Shown here: positions 1 through 5,936 of the stretch, piece after piece
How the letters are laid out: each line of letters opens with the position of its first letter
Position numbering within the stretch: position 1 is the first letter of the stretch
NCBI GenBank assembly: GCA_021795795.1
Contig: JAJYPA010000342.1
Location: forward strand, 1-8,581
Length of the DNA: 8,581 nt
DNA from: Pseudomonadota bacterium
GTDB taxonomy: Bacteria > Pseudomonadota > Gammaproteobacteria > Halothiobacillales > Halothiobacillaceae
Direction of reading: 5' to 3'
Notes under the pieces: model-generated
Told to the model about the DNA's origin: nothing
The model's database searches: none
Seen by the model: only the letters and a program-made list of their open reading frames with translations
Made by a program: the position numbers and the translations under genes

Positions 1-16
1 TATCCGCTCCACGCAT
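1..16 (-). CDS. IS transposase, first codons only (left copy, runs out of window)
   Basis: Read on the minus strand from an ATG at 14-16, this encodes MRGAD and then leaves the window. It is the reverse complement of the start seen at 8545. An MRGAD-type N-terminus is common in IS5-like transposases, but the family call rests on very few residues. The gene points away from the window interior and lies 86 bp downstream of luxI on the same strand. Confidence 0.6.
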
Positions 17-102
17 GGTACTCACTCTTCTTTGATTCAATGGGATAATTATCTCATATCCTCTATTCGCCGGGGATCATTCTGGCCTTTTTCAACACCC
101 TG
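1..102 (-). mobile_element. 5' end of an IS (IS5-like), left inverted copy
   Basis: Positions 1-106 are the exact reverse complement of 8455-8560. Read on the minus strand, the element begins CAGGGTGTTGAAAAAGG at 102, followed by an untranslated leader of about 86 bp and the transposase ATG. Both copies abut TTAA (103-106 here, 8455-8458 on the right), after which the two flanks diverge. TTAA is therefore either a preferred 4-bp target or part of the element's end. The leader contains the 10-bp palindrome GATAATTATC (44-53), perhaps an operator or promoter element. Identity between the copies suggests recent transposition or gene conversion. Family is inferred from the start of the transposase only. 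Confidence 0.75.
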
Positions 103-693
103 TTAAGCTACTTGTGTTGCGTTGCCAAACAGAGCCCGATGCGTCTGCTCACCAAGATCAATGTTTAGTGCTACCGAATTTTCCACACCTATTCTTATAG
201 GTGGACCAAAACGAGAGACTGCAATACCGGCACAGCGTAACATTCGTTCAATTCCTGTCGTGGTAACTATTACATAGCGGTCAATCTTCAAATGGTCACC
301 AAAAGAAACCATTTCTCGCATTGAGTCCAGTGCGAGTTCGGCAAAACCAAAACTTTTCGGGCCATCTGTCATGATGGCGAAACGACTTAGTTCCCATATG
401 TTGCTACTTTCTGGAACTGGACAGCCATGCAACAATTCAGGGAAAGTGTCTCTCAACATGTACGGTCCTTCGGTCGGCAAAAGTCTACAGCAGCCGCGTA
501 GATTGCTATCCCCTTCGCTGATTAACATATAGGATGGATCAAGCGCATCGTAGCCGTCAATTTCCATACCGCTCATAACTGGGATATCCCATCCCATTCT
601 TCCTTTGAATACTTGGGCGCGAAGCCGGTACATGTTCCAAAGTTCTTTACTTTTAAAATCTTTGCGAGCAGCAATTTTGATCGATAGCGACAT
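103..693 (-). CDS. luxI: LuxI-family acyl-homoserine lactone synthase
   Basis: This cytosolic enzyme makes an N-acyl-homoserine lactone quorum-sensing signal from S-adenosylmethionine and an acyl-acyl carrier protein. The 196-aa product has the usual family length. All residues classed as near-invariant in LuxI proteins are visible: R25, F29, W35, D46, D49, R70, F84, E101 and R104, within blocks RAQVFKGRMGWD, EIDGYDALDP, CCRLLPTEGPY and WELSRF. The Thr run at 144-146 lies near the position linked to 3-oxo-acyl preference in EsaI and LasI; that substrate hint is tentative. ATG at 691-693 is preceded by GGGAGA at suitable spacing. Upstream are a candidate lux box (766-785) and a long palindrome (722-757). 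The TAA stop (103-105) lies in the TTAA at the IS boundary, so the natural C-terminus may have been slightly altered. No luxR partner is present. The gene looks intact and functional. Confidence 0.95.
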   Translation of the reverse strand: MSLSIKIAARKDFKSKELWNMYRLRAQVFKGRMGWDIPVMSGMEIDGYDALDPSYMLISEGDSNLRGCCRLLPTEGPYMLRDTFPELLHGCPVPESSNIWELSRFAIMTDGPKSFGFAELALDSMREMVSFGDHLKIDRYVIVTTTGIERMLRCAGIAVSRFGPPIRIGVENSVALNIDLGEQTHRALFGNATQVA

Positions 694-721
694 TTATTAT
701 TCTCCCTGACGTTGACTGGAG

Positions 722-757
722 TACCCATTACGCATACAAAAATATGCCTAATGGGTA
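722..757. repeat. Long imperfect palindrome in the luxI 5' region
   Basis: Two 15-bp arms, 722-736 and 743-757, pair with a single mismatch around a 6-bp centre. The outer 9 bp (TACCCATTA / TAATGGGTA) and inner 5 bp (GCATA / TATGC) are perfect. It lies 29-64 bp upstream of the luxI start. Depending on the transcription start it would be a regulator operator overlapping the promoter, or a hairpin in the leader. No T-run follows on either strand, so it is a poor intrinsic terminator. Confidence 0.6.
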
Positions 758-765
758 ATTCGTAT

Positions 766-785
766 AACTATCCAAATAGATAGGT
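766..785 (-). promoter_or_regulatory. Candidate lux box upstream of luxI
   Basis: The 20-bp sequence AACTATCCAAATAGATAGGT has dyad symmetry (CTATC / GATAG arms, 768-772 and 779-783) and the CT-N12-AG spacing typical of LuxR-family binding sites. It ends 73 bp upstream of the luxI ATG. If it sits at about -42, as in LuxR-activated luxI promoters, transcription would start near 733, with the -10 near 740-745 (AT-rich CATATT on the minus strand) inside the palindrome. This would suit autoinduction by a LuxR protein encoded elsewhere. The site is short, so a chance match is possible. Confidence 0.5.
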
Positions 786-901
786 GTGCCAAGGGGGGAT
801 ATGTCGCAGAATTTCGCCAGACTGGAAGTTGCTTGCCGCCACTGAAATTGACGGGCATGTCAATAGTCGATGCTGAACATTTGTTAACACTCTGATTTTA
901 T
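786..901. other. Spacer between luxI promoter and IS5-like remnant
   Basis: I see no gene, RNA or convincing repeat here. The edge of the IS5-like remnant must lie somewhere in or just after this stretch, but no terminal inverted repeat partner survives in the window to fix it. Confidence 0.4.
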
Positions 902-930
902 TTGTTAAAGTGATAGTTTTTTGGTATAAT
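902..930 (+). promoter_or_regulatory. Sigma-70-type promoter of the IS5-like remnant
   Basis: TTGTTA (902-907), a 17-bp spacer and a perfect TATAAT (925-930) with an upstream TG (extended -10) form a strong-looking promoter about 50 bp before the transposase remnant. It faces away from luxI, towards the IS21 element at 1177, so it could still supply transcription into istAB. Confidence 0.6.
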
Positions 931-979
931 TTCTCTCGGTTTTGTGGTTGTAATGGTTTGATTTCTGGGAGAATGAGTT

Positions 980-1176
980 GTGATGGAAGAGAGTTTTGAT
1001 CTGTTTCGGATGAGACTGGATTTGATGGTCAGACCGGATCACCCACTGGAGGTATTGGGGACGAGGATTCGGTGGGATGAGATCGAGAATAATCTGGGTC
1101 ACTTGTTTCAACGCAAGCCGAGGCAGGTGCGGGAAATGGAATTGGAGTGGATGTTCGGAAAGCATCGTGTGATGGT
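980..1176 (+). pseudogene. IS5-like transposase, N-terminal fragment, cut by IS21
   Basis: From GTG 980 or ATG 983 (GGGAGA upstream), the frame encodes about 65 residues with the N-terminal pattern of IS5-family transposases: DLFRMRLDLM..HPLEVLGTRIRWDEIE. In full-length relatives this region precedes the DDE catalytic domain, which is absent. Translation runs into IS21 sequence at 1177 and stops at 1198 (NGQVN). Joining 1176 to 3588, with one ATGGT copy, continues the frame as VSAEPSRAGRK, resembling the next conserved block (S.AGRP) of the family. The gene is dead. Confidence 0.75.
1172..1176. repeat. IS21 target-site duplication, left copy (ATGGT)
   Basis: ATGGT directly precedes the left end of the IS21 element and recurs at 3583-3587 directly after its right end. 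Five bp is a usual duplication size for this family. Confidence 0.85.
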
Positions 1177-1230
1177 TGTTAATGGCCAAGTAAACTGACC
1201 CACCTGCGGTCAATAAAATTGACCCACCCC
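1177..1230. repeat. IS21 left terminal inverted repeat
   Basis: It starts TGTTAATGGCCAA and contains two further TGACCCA blocks (about 1195-1201 and 1220-1226). It pairs with 3529-3582. Confidence 0.85.
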
Positions 1231-1247
1231 CTTGGACGGGGTAATGA
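1219..1247 (+). promoter_or_regulatory. Possible istAB promoter
   Basis: TTGACC (1219-1224), a 17-bp spacer and TAATGA (1242-1247) lie about 45 bp upstream of istA. The -35 overlaps an inner terminal repeat, so transposase binding could repress it. This is a pattern match only. Confidence 0.4.
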
Positions 1248-1292
1248 TCCCCCGGTAAAGTCCCCCGCACGATTGATGCTGGGGAGATTCAG

Positions 1293-2792
1293 TTGAAGGA
1301 GTGGTCTGTGATACATAAGATCAAGGCGATGTACGATGAAGGGCATGGGCAGTCGATTCGTGGGATTGCGCAGGCGCTGCGGTTGTCGCGCAACACCGTG
1401 CGCAAGTACTTGAAGCAGTCGGTTGAAGAAATCAATGCGGGGCTGGGTCAGGTGGCGCGCCGCAAGAAGCTGGATGACTACAAGCCGTTTGTCATCAACC
1501 TGTTGCAGGGGTTTCCCAACCTGAGCGTGGTGAAGATCGAACGCCGGTTGAAGGCACAGTTTCCGGAACTGGATTGTTCCCAGCGCAGCTTGCGCCGGTA
1601 TGTCAGCGCGCTGAAGGAAGGCGTGTGCGTCAAGCAGCCGCGCTACTATCAGCCGGTGGTGGACATGGTGCCGGGGCACCAGTGCCAAGTGGACATGGGT
1701 GAGCTGCGTGATGTGCCGATGGGTGGTGAGATGCGGACGGTGTACTTTGCTGTGTTCGTGCTGTCGTATTCCCGGCTGATGTACGTGGTGGCGTCACTGC
1801 TGCCGGTGGATACGGACGCTTTCATCCGCATGCACGATGCGGCCTTCCGTTACTTTGGCGGTACGCCGCGCGAATGCGTGTACGACCAGACCAAGTTGGT
1901 GGTCATTCAGGAAGAATTCCGGGAATTGACGCTGAATTCGCGCTTTGCCAACTATGCGACGCATGCGGGCTTCGCCATTCGTGTCTGTGAAGGCTACGAC
2001 CCGGAAAGCAAGGGCAAGGTGGAAGCCGGGGTCAAGTATGTCAAGCACGATGGATTCTACGGCGAAATCCATCGTACCATTGAAGACATGCACGGCTATC
2101 TGGCCACCTGGCTGGATGAGGTGGCCAACCAGCGGGTTCATGGCATCACCGGCGAATCGCCGCGCATTCGCTTTGAGCGGGATGAAGTCCATACCCTGCG
2201 TGGTTATGTTGCCCCTGCTGGCCATCCGGACGGCCACGAAGCCGCGACCCGGCAGGCAGACCGTACCGGGCTGATCTCATGGAAAGGGAATCGCTATTCC
2301 GTGCCTGTGAACTGGCAGCGCCAGACGGTGTGGGTACGGGAAACAGACAACCACCTCATCGTGCTGGATGTCACCCGACAGGAAATTGCCCGGCATGACA
2401 TCCAGGCCGGCAAAGGGGCTATCGTAGCCAACCGGGATCACTACCGCGACAAAGCGACCACGATCCGGCAGCTGGAAGCGCAGATCGGTGAAATGATGCA
2501 ACCACTGGATGCCACGGATTTGTTTGCCGTGATCAAACACACCTCACCGACCATTTACAAGGATCAACTGGCCGGCATCCGGCAGATACTGCGCAAACGG
2601 CATGAGCCCGTTCAACAGGACGAGTTGGACTGGATCTGCAACCGGCCGGAATTGACCGCCACCCAGTTCCGGAAACTGCTGGCCGTGGCGCCGGAGATGA
2701 TGGTTCGCCGCAAGGAACAGGGTATACCTGTACACACAGGCGGCCTGGACCGGTATGCAGGCGTTGCGGGAGGTCACCATGCACACGTTTGA
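1293..2792 (+). CDS. istA: IS21-family transposase IstA
   Basis: This 499-aa DDE transposase binds the element ends and performs strand cleavage and joining together with IstB. An N-terminal helix-turn-helix is visible at about residues 22-41 (IRGIAQALRLSRNTVRKYL). The integrase-type core carries D134 (CQVDMGE), D198 (CVYDQTK) and E244 (GKVEAG), the expected DDE triad. The length is normal for IstA. I accept TTG at 1293 because GGGGAGA lies 5 bp upstream and the N-terminus then aligns with the usual start of the family. The 3' end overlaps istB, indicating coupled translation. Confidence 0.93.
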   Translation: MKEWSVIHKIKAMYDEGHGQSIRGIAQALRLSRNTVRKYLKQSVEEINAGLGQVARRKKLDDYKPFVINLLQGFPNLSVVKIERRLKAQFPELDCSQRSLRRYVSALKEGVCVKQPRYYQPVVDMVPGHQCQVDMGELRDVPMGGEMRTVYFAVFVLSYSRLMYVVASLLPVDTDAFIRMHDAAFRYFGGTPRECVYDQTKLVVIQEEFRELTLNSRFANYATHAGFAIRVCEGYDPESKGKVEAGVKYVKHDGFYGEIHRTIEDMHGYLATWLDEVANQRVHGITGESPRIRFERDEVHTLRGYVAPAGHPDGHEAATRQADRTGLISWKGNRYSVPVNWQRQTVWVRETDNHLIVLDVTRQEIARHDIQAGKGAIVANRDHYRDKATTIRQLEAQIGEMMQPLDATDLFAVIKHTSPTIYKDQLAGIRQILRKRHEPVQQDELDWICNRPELTATQFRKLLAVAPEMMVRRKEQGIPVHTGGLDRYAGVAGGHHAHV

Positions 2793-3546
2793 TGACGTCA
2801 GTCGCATGATGCGCGGCCTGAACCTGAAGCACAGCCGGGAATCTCTCTCCATCCTGCTGTCGCAGGCAGGCAACCAGGAACTGACGCACCTGCAATGGAC
2901 TGGCATGCTGCTTGGCCACGAACTGAATGAACGCGAACAGCAGCGTCGCTCAGCCAACCGGCGCAAGGCGGGAATCCAGGTGGAGAAACATCTGGACGAA
3001 TTCGATTACCGCCACCAGACCACCATCACCAAGCGACAGGTGGCGCAGTTGCTGGATTTCCAGTTCATCGACAACCGGCAGAACCTGATCTTCATCGGAC
3101 CGCCCGGCGTGGGCAAAACCCATCTTGCCACCGGCATTGCGTTAAAGGCGCTGGAGCAAGGTTACAAGGTCTGGTTCAGCACGGCGTTGGCGCTGACCGA
3201 AGGCCTGGAAATGGCGGAAATCAAAGGAAGGCTCAAGGCGCGTATCGCCCAACTATGCCGTTATGACCTGGTCGTCATCGACGAACTGGGCTACCTGCCC
3301 ATGAACCGGCAGAACAACCACAACCTGTTCCAGTTGATTCATGCCCTGTACGAATACCGATCCGTCATCCTGACCACCAACAAGGACTTTACTCGCTGGG
3401 GGGATTTCTTCGTGGACGAGAACGTGGCCGTTCCCATTGTGGATCGGCTGATACACCATGCCCAGATCTTCATGCTGGGCGGTGAAAGCTACCGACTCAG
3501 GCAGAAAATGGGTGGTGGTTCAGTGGGGGGGGTGGGTCAATATTAA
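2779..3546 (+). CDS. istB: IS21-family helper ATPase IstB
   Basis: This AAA+ ATPase selects and remodels target DNA for IstA. The 255-aa product has a Walker A GPPGVGKT at about residues 107-114, a Walker B VVIDE ending at about 169, and the sensor-type LTTNKDF segment, all standard for IstB. I chose ATG 2779 over the in-frame ATG at 2755 because GGGAGG (2768-2773) precedes it and MHTFDDV matches a family-like start. It overlaps istA by 14 bp. The last residues (GGGSVGGVGQY) are encoded by the right terminal repeat, where the stop codon lies. Confidence 0.93.
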   Translation: MHTFDDVSRMMRGLNLKHSRESLSILLSQAGNQELTHLQWTGMLLGHELNEREQQRRSANRRKAGIQVEKHLDEFDYRHQTTITKRQVAQLLDFQFIDNRQNLIFIGPPGVGKTHLATGIALKALEQGYKVWFSTALALTEGLEMAEIKGRLKARIAQLCRYDLVVIDELGYLPMNRQNNHNLFQLIHALYEYRSVILTTNKDFTRWGDFFVDENVAVPIVDRLIHHAQIFMLGGESYRLRQKMGGGSVGGVGQY

Positions 3547-3582
3547 TGGCCAATACTGGGTCAAAATTGTTGGCCATTGACA
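3529..3582. repeat. IS21 right terminal inverted repeat
   Basis: This is the inverted partner of 1177-1230 and ends ...TTGGCCATTGACA. It overlaps the istB stop codon at 3544-3546. Confidence 0.85.
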
Positions 3583-3587
3583 ATGGT
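3583..3587. repeat. IS21 target-site duplication, right copy (ATGGT)
   Basis: It is identical to 1172-1176 and abuts the right end of the element. Confidence 0.85.
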
Positions 3588-3637
3588 GTCTGCTGAGCCC
3601 TCCCGTGCTGGACGTAAGCAATGGGATGGACGCCCCC
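3588..3637 (+). pseudogene. Continuation of the IS5-like transposase fragment
   Basis: With the IS21 removed, the frame of the 980-1176 fragment runs on as VSAEPSRAGRKQWDGRP and then loses resemblance to the family. The pentamer GGACG occurs twice 18 bp apart (3610-3614, 3628-3632), which may reflect a small in-frame duplication. The break near 3637 is where I place the left edge of the IS110-family remnant. Confidence 0.45.
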
Positions 3638-3738
3638 ACCCGAAACGGCATCAATGTGCCAAAGTGAGCGCGTGTACTACCGCACAAAACCGATAAGGAG
3701 CGTCCACCATGAAGATTGTAACCTTAGCCCATGTTTAA
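3638..3738 (+). pseudogene. IS110-family element, left end and first transposase codons
   Basis: An ATG at 3709 with AAGGAG at 3695-3700 starts MKIVTLA, a typical IS110 transposase opening that would normally continue (I/L)DLAKN with the first catalytic Asp. Instead the frame changes at about 3730 and stops at 3738 (HV, then TAA). The 71 bp before the ATG would be the element's left untranslated end. The C-terminal half of an IS110 transposase resumes at about 4540. The call rests on the short N-terminus plus that downstream half. Confidence 0.55.
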
Positions 3739-3821
3739 CGACGTGAATTTAATTTCTTTGATTATCAGTTTGTTATGAACGATAAATATTTGGAGTGGCA
3801 CTACATGCTCGTAATTTCGGA
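3739..3821. other. Presumed 3' end of the IS1634-family fragment
   Basis: This AT-rich 83 bp follows the IS1634-type stop codon on the minus strand. It probably includes that element's 3' untranslated end, but the partner terminal repeat is missing, so the edge cannot be placed. Confidence 0.35.
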
Positions 3822-4535
3822 TTAACTGACCAGTTTTTTCGTGCCTCCTGGCGTGGGAGAAACTCCCAGTGCCCGGTAGATTTTCATCAAATCGGGTTCT
3901 GCAAGGGTACTCTTGCGCACATTCAGTGTGCGCCCATCACGTTGCTGGAATGATGCGGTGACACGGCGCTGTACGCTCATCGTTTCGCGCAGGCTGGCCC
4001 AGTTGTCGTGGATGTCTGCTTTCTTCAGTTTCGTTCGTAGCACCTGCACGGCCTGATAGGCCAGCACCGTGATAAAGAGGTGCCCATCTGAACGCTCTTC
4101 TGTCGAATGATAGACCGGACGCAAGCCCAACTCGCTCTTCAGACTACGAAATACGCTCTCCAGATCGGTCAGCATCGTATAGGTACGCCACAACTTTTCC
4201 TCGTCCCAGCCGGTTTCGTTGCTACGCAGACAATACACGCCGGGGTGGGTCACCATCGTGCCGTCCACCGGCACCTTGTTCCAGGTCAGCCCAGTAGCCA
4301 ACTTGCCGGATTCATCGGTCATGAGTTCAACCTGGTAATGCTGGCTGGCCCCCCGGCTTTTCTCCTTGAGGCGTCCGATGCGCTCCAGCAGTTTTCCATG
4401 ACGCTTTTCGCCGCGCGGCTTGGCCAGCCCCTCGGCGATCTTTTTCAAGCCGTTCTCGAAGCCCGTAGCAAAGCGTTCGACCATGGCGCTTTCCTTCTTC
4501 TCGCGACCCAGAGAGCGGCAATACAGACGAACCTC
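3822..4535 (-). pseudogene. IS1634-family (IS4-like) transposase, C-terminal half
   Basis: On the minus strand about 237 residues match the C-terminal half of IS1634-family DDE transposases: CRSLGREKKESAM, RIGRLKEK, the core LTDLESVFRSLKSELGLRPVYH with the conserved catalytic-region Glu, HLFITVLAYQAV, and a terminal ALGVSPTPGGTKKLV. Full members have several hundred residues more, with the first two Asp residues in the missing N-terminal part. An open frame extends to 4607, but the residues upstream of about 4535 are antisense to the IS110 fragment and are not part of this protein. The gene is truncated and cannot be functional. Confidence 0.8.
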
Positions 4536-4539
4536 TATC

Positions 4540-5094
4540 AGCAAACGTATTCCTGAAATTCTGGAAGATGCGGAGAATGGGCTACCTGGAATCTTTCGCC
4601 AACTCATTGACCAACTTGGTCGCCACCTCGAAGAACTCGACCGGCAAGTCGAAGTTCTGGAGAGCCAAATTCAAGCATGGCATCAGGAAAGTGAAGCCAG
4701 TAAAAAGTTGGCACATGTTCCGGGAATAGGTCCGATAACCGCCAGCGCACTAGTTGCCACGATCGGGGATGCAAAAAATTTCGAGAATGGTCGACAGATT
4801 GCCACCTGGCTGGGTTTGGTCCCACGACAACATTCAAGTGGGGGGAAACCGACCTTGCTGGGCATGAGTAAACGTGGTGACACCTACTTGCGAACATTAC
4901 TGATCCATCATGGTGCGCGATCCGTCATTTGGCATGCACAGCGCAAACCCGGAACAGGTGATTGGTTAACGAATCTGGTGGCCAGGAGAAACAAGAACAT
5001 AGCAGCCGTTGCTCTGGCCAACAAAAACGCTCGAATTGTATGGGCCTTGCTGGCTCACGACAGGGAGTTTAGAAATGATTATGCGGTTGCCTAG
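4540..5094 (+). pseudogene. IS110-family transposase, C-terminal half
   Basis: From about 4540 the frame encodes RIPEILEDAENGL, a coiled-coil-like stretch, a helix-hairpin-helix-like LAHVPGIGPITASALVATIGD, then FENGRQIATWLGLVPRQHSSGGK and GMSKRGDTYLRTLLIHHGARSVI. These are hallmarks of the C-terminal Transposase_20 domain of IS110 enzymes, and the Ser-rich SSGGK (about 4834-4848) corresponds to the catalytic serine region. The N-terminal RuvC-like DEDD domain is gone; only the start at 3709 remains. About 150 codons appear lost where the IS1634 fragment now lies. An upstream ATG at 4420 keeps the frame open, but that part is antisense to the IS1634 fragment. Confidence 0.85.
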
Positions 5095-5200
5095 TCATCT
5101 ATCGAACCGATAGACGGCACAACACAAACAGGAGATTGATTCAACCGATTGCTCAGGCAGTCACGAAGTGATGGCAAAACAGGTTAGACCGTGCCCCCGG
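5095..5200 (+). other. Right untranslated end of the IS110 remnant, with hairpins
   Basis: Downstream of the IS110 stop lie two small perfect hairpins: CTATCG-AAC-CGATAG (5099-5113) and TCAC-GAA-GTGA (5161-5171). IS110 and IS1111 elements encode a structured bridge RNA in an untranslated end, and this could be a remnant of one. That is inference from position and folding potential only. The stretch ends CCGTGCCCCCGG where the IS3 element begins. Confidence 0.35.
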
Positions 5201-5225
5201 TGTCAGGGAAGATGTCGCGTCACCC
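5201..5225. repeat. IS3 left terminal inverted repeat
   Basis: It pairs with 8244-8268 at 21 of 25 positions; the core AGATGTCGCGTCA is identical. Confidence 0.8.
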
Positions 5226-5267
5226 GAGTTGATTTAATTTAGGACCGGGGGCGGAAAGTGAATGGAG

Positions 5268-5765
5268 ATGGGTCGTTATTCTGAGGAACGGAAAGAGGCG
5301 ATATTGAGGAAATTATTGCCACCTGAGAACATGAGTGTGGCGGAGGTATCGAGACGGGAAGGGATTTCAAGGGTTACCCTGTATGCTTGGCGAAATAAAG
5401 TGAAGGCAGAGGGGGTTCCAGTGCCAGGATCGGTAAAGGGAGCAGACGAATGGTCTGCGGAGGCGAAGTTGGCGGTGGTGATTGAGACGGCGGGGTTGTC
5501 TGAGATCGAGTTGAGCCGTTATTGCCGGGAGAAGGGGATTTATGTGGAGCAGGCGCGAGCCTGGCATGAAGCGGCTCTCCAGGGGCAGAATGATGCCCGT
5601 GTATCGCGCCAGGCGGAGCGGCAACAGTCGCGGGAGGGGCAGAAGCGGATCAAGCAACTGGAACGGGAATTGAACCGGAAAGAGAAGGCATTGGCGGAGG
5701 CGGCGGCACTGCTGGTATTAGGAAAAAAAGCCGAGGCGATCTGGGGATGGAAAGAGGAAGACTGA
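5268..5765 (+). CDS. IS3-family OrfA, helix-turn-helix protein
   Basis: OrfA supplies DNA binding for IS3 transposition and regulates the fused transposase. The product (165 aa) has an N-terminal helix-turn-helix (about residues 23-45, SVAEVSRREGISRVTLYAWRNKVK) and a second similar segment (SEIELSRYCREKGIYVEQARAW). A charged C-terminal coiled coil follows (QKRIKQLERELNRKEKALAEAAALLVL). I prefer ATG 5268 to ATG 5262 because GGAAAG (5253-5258) is 9 bp before it and MGRYSEERKE is a usual start. It overlaps orfB by 19 bp in the -1 frame, with an A7 slippery run at 5723-5729. This gene is intact. Confidence 0.9.
   Translation: MGRYSEERKEAILRKLLPPENMSVAEVSRREGISRVTLYAWRNKVKAEGVPVPGSVKGADEWSAEAKLAVVIETAGLSEIELSRYCREKGIYVEQARAWHEAALQGQNDARVSRQAERQQSREGQKRIKQLERELNRKEKALAEAAALLVLGKKAEAIWGWKEED
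5723..5729 (+). promoter_or_regulatory. Probable -1 ribosomal frameshift site (A AAA AAA)
   Basis: Seven A residues sit in the phase needed for a -1 slip in the orfA frame (codons AAA 5724, AAA 5727). After the slip the ribosome reads SRGDLG and enters orfB, giving an OrfAB fusion. This is the standard way IS3 elements make their transposase. Confidence 0.65.
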
Positions 5766-5936
5766 TCAGTACCCCGGATCGCCAGGAAATGATGAGCCTG
5801 ATAGATGAAACCGTAGCGTCAGGGGCTCGCAAGCATAAGGCTTGTGAGATCTTGGGGATCAGTCTGCGTACCTTGCAGCGCTGGCAAATCAGGCTGGCAG
5901 ATGGGCGTGCGGATGCGGTGCGCCCAGAGCCGTCGA
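5747..5936 (+). pseudogene. IS3-family OrfB transposase, 5' part, cut by IS256
   Basis: The first 63 codons of OrfB start at ATG 5747, inside the end of orfA. They contain a helix-turn-helix-like GARKHKACEILGISLRTLQRWQ and end RPEPS at the IS256 edge. Within the IS256 the frame runs on to a stop at 6004, adding junk residues. Joined to 7377 the frame continues as NKLSEEERGEIL, exactly as expected in this family. The two parts total 350 codons. In its present state the element makes no functional transposase, although precise loss of the IS256 would restore it. Confidence 0.88.
5928..5936. repeat. IS256 target-site duplication, left copy
   Basis: AGCCGTCGA recurs at 7368-7376, directly outside both ends of the IS256 element. 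Eight to nine bp is normal for this family. Confidence 0.88.

Larger units (their letters stand above)
1177..3582 (+). mobile_element. Complete IS21-family insertion sequence
   Basis: The element is 2406 bp, begins TGT and ends ACA, and carries istA and istB in the usual order. Its terminal 54 bp (1177-1230 and 3529-3582) match in inverted orientation at about 40 of 54 positions. The conserved blocks are AATGGCCAA, TGACCCA and ATTGACCCACCCC, which look like the multiple transposase-binding repeats of IS21 ends. It is flanked by the 5-bp duplication ATGGT and interrupts an IS5-like transposase. Both genes look intact, so the copy may be active. Confidence 0.93.

Noticed and set aside
722..757. 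Intrinsic terminator at the long palindrome
   Set aside because: No T-run follows the stem on either strand, and its position upstream of luxI fits an operator or leader element better.
786..901. A luxR gene end next to luxI
   Set aside because: No frame here resembles the C-terminal helix-turn-helix or the AHL-binding domain of LuxR proteins.
1177..1230. CRISPR-like repeated TGACCCA blocks
   Set aside because: There are only a few short copies at both element ends in mirror arrangement; these are IS21 transposase-binding repeats, not a repeat-spacer array.
905..1270. Minus-strand open frame of 121 codons
   Set aside because: It is antisense to the promoter, the IS5-like fragment and the IS21 left end, has low-complexity His/Asn/Ser-rich composition, and matches no known family.
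1794..2237. Minus-strand open frames inside istA and istB
   Set aside because: They lie opposite well-supported IS21 genes and show no domain; they are coding shadows of GC-rich genes.
4107..4556. Plus-strand frame of 149 codons
   Set aside because: It is antisense to the clear IS1634-family transposase fragment and has no recognisable motif.
5193..5252. Hairpin GCCCCCGGT / ACCGGGGGC as an attenuator of IS3 orfA
   Set aside because: The left arm falls across the IS3 boundary (5193-5201), so it cannot be an inherent part of the element; probably chance GC-rich pairing.
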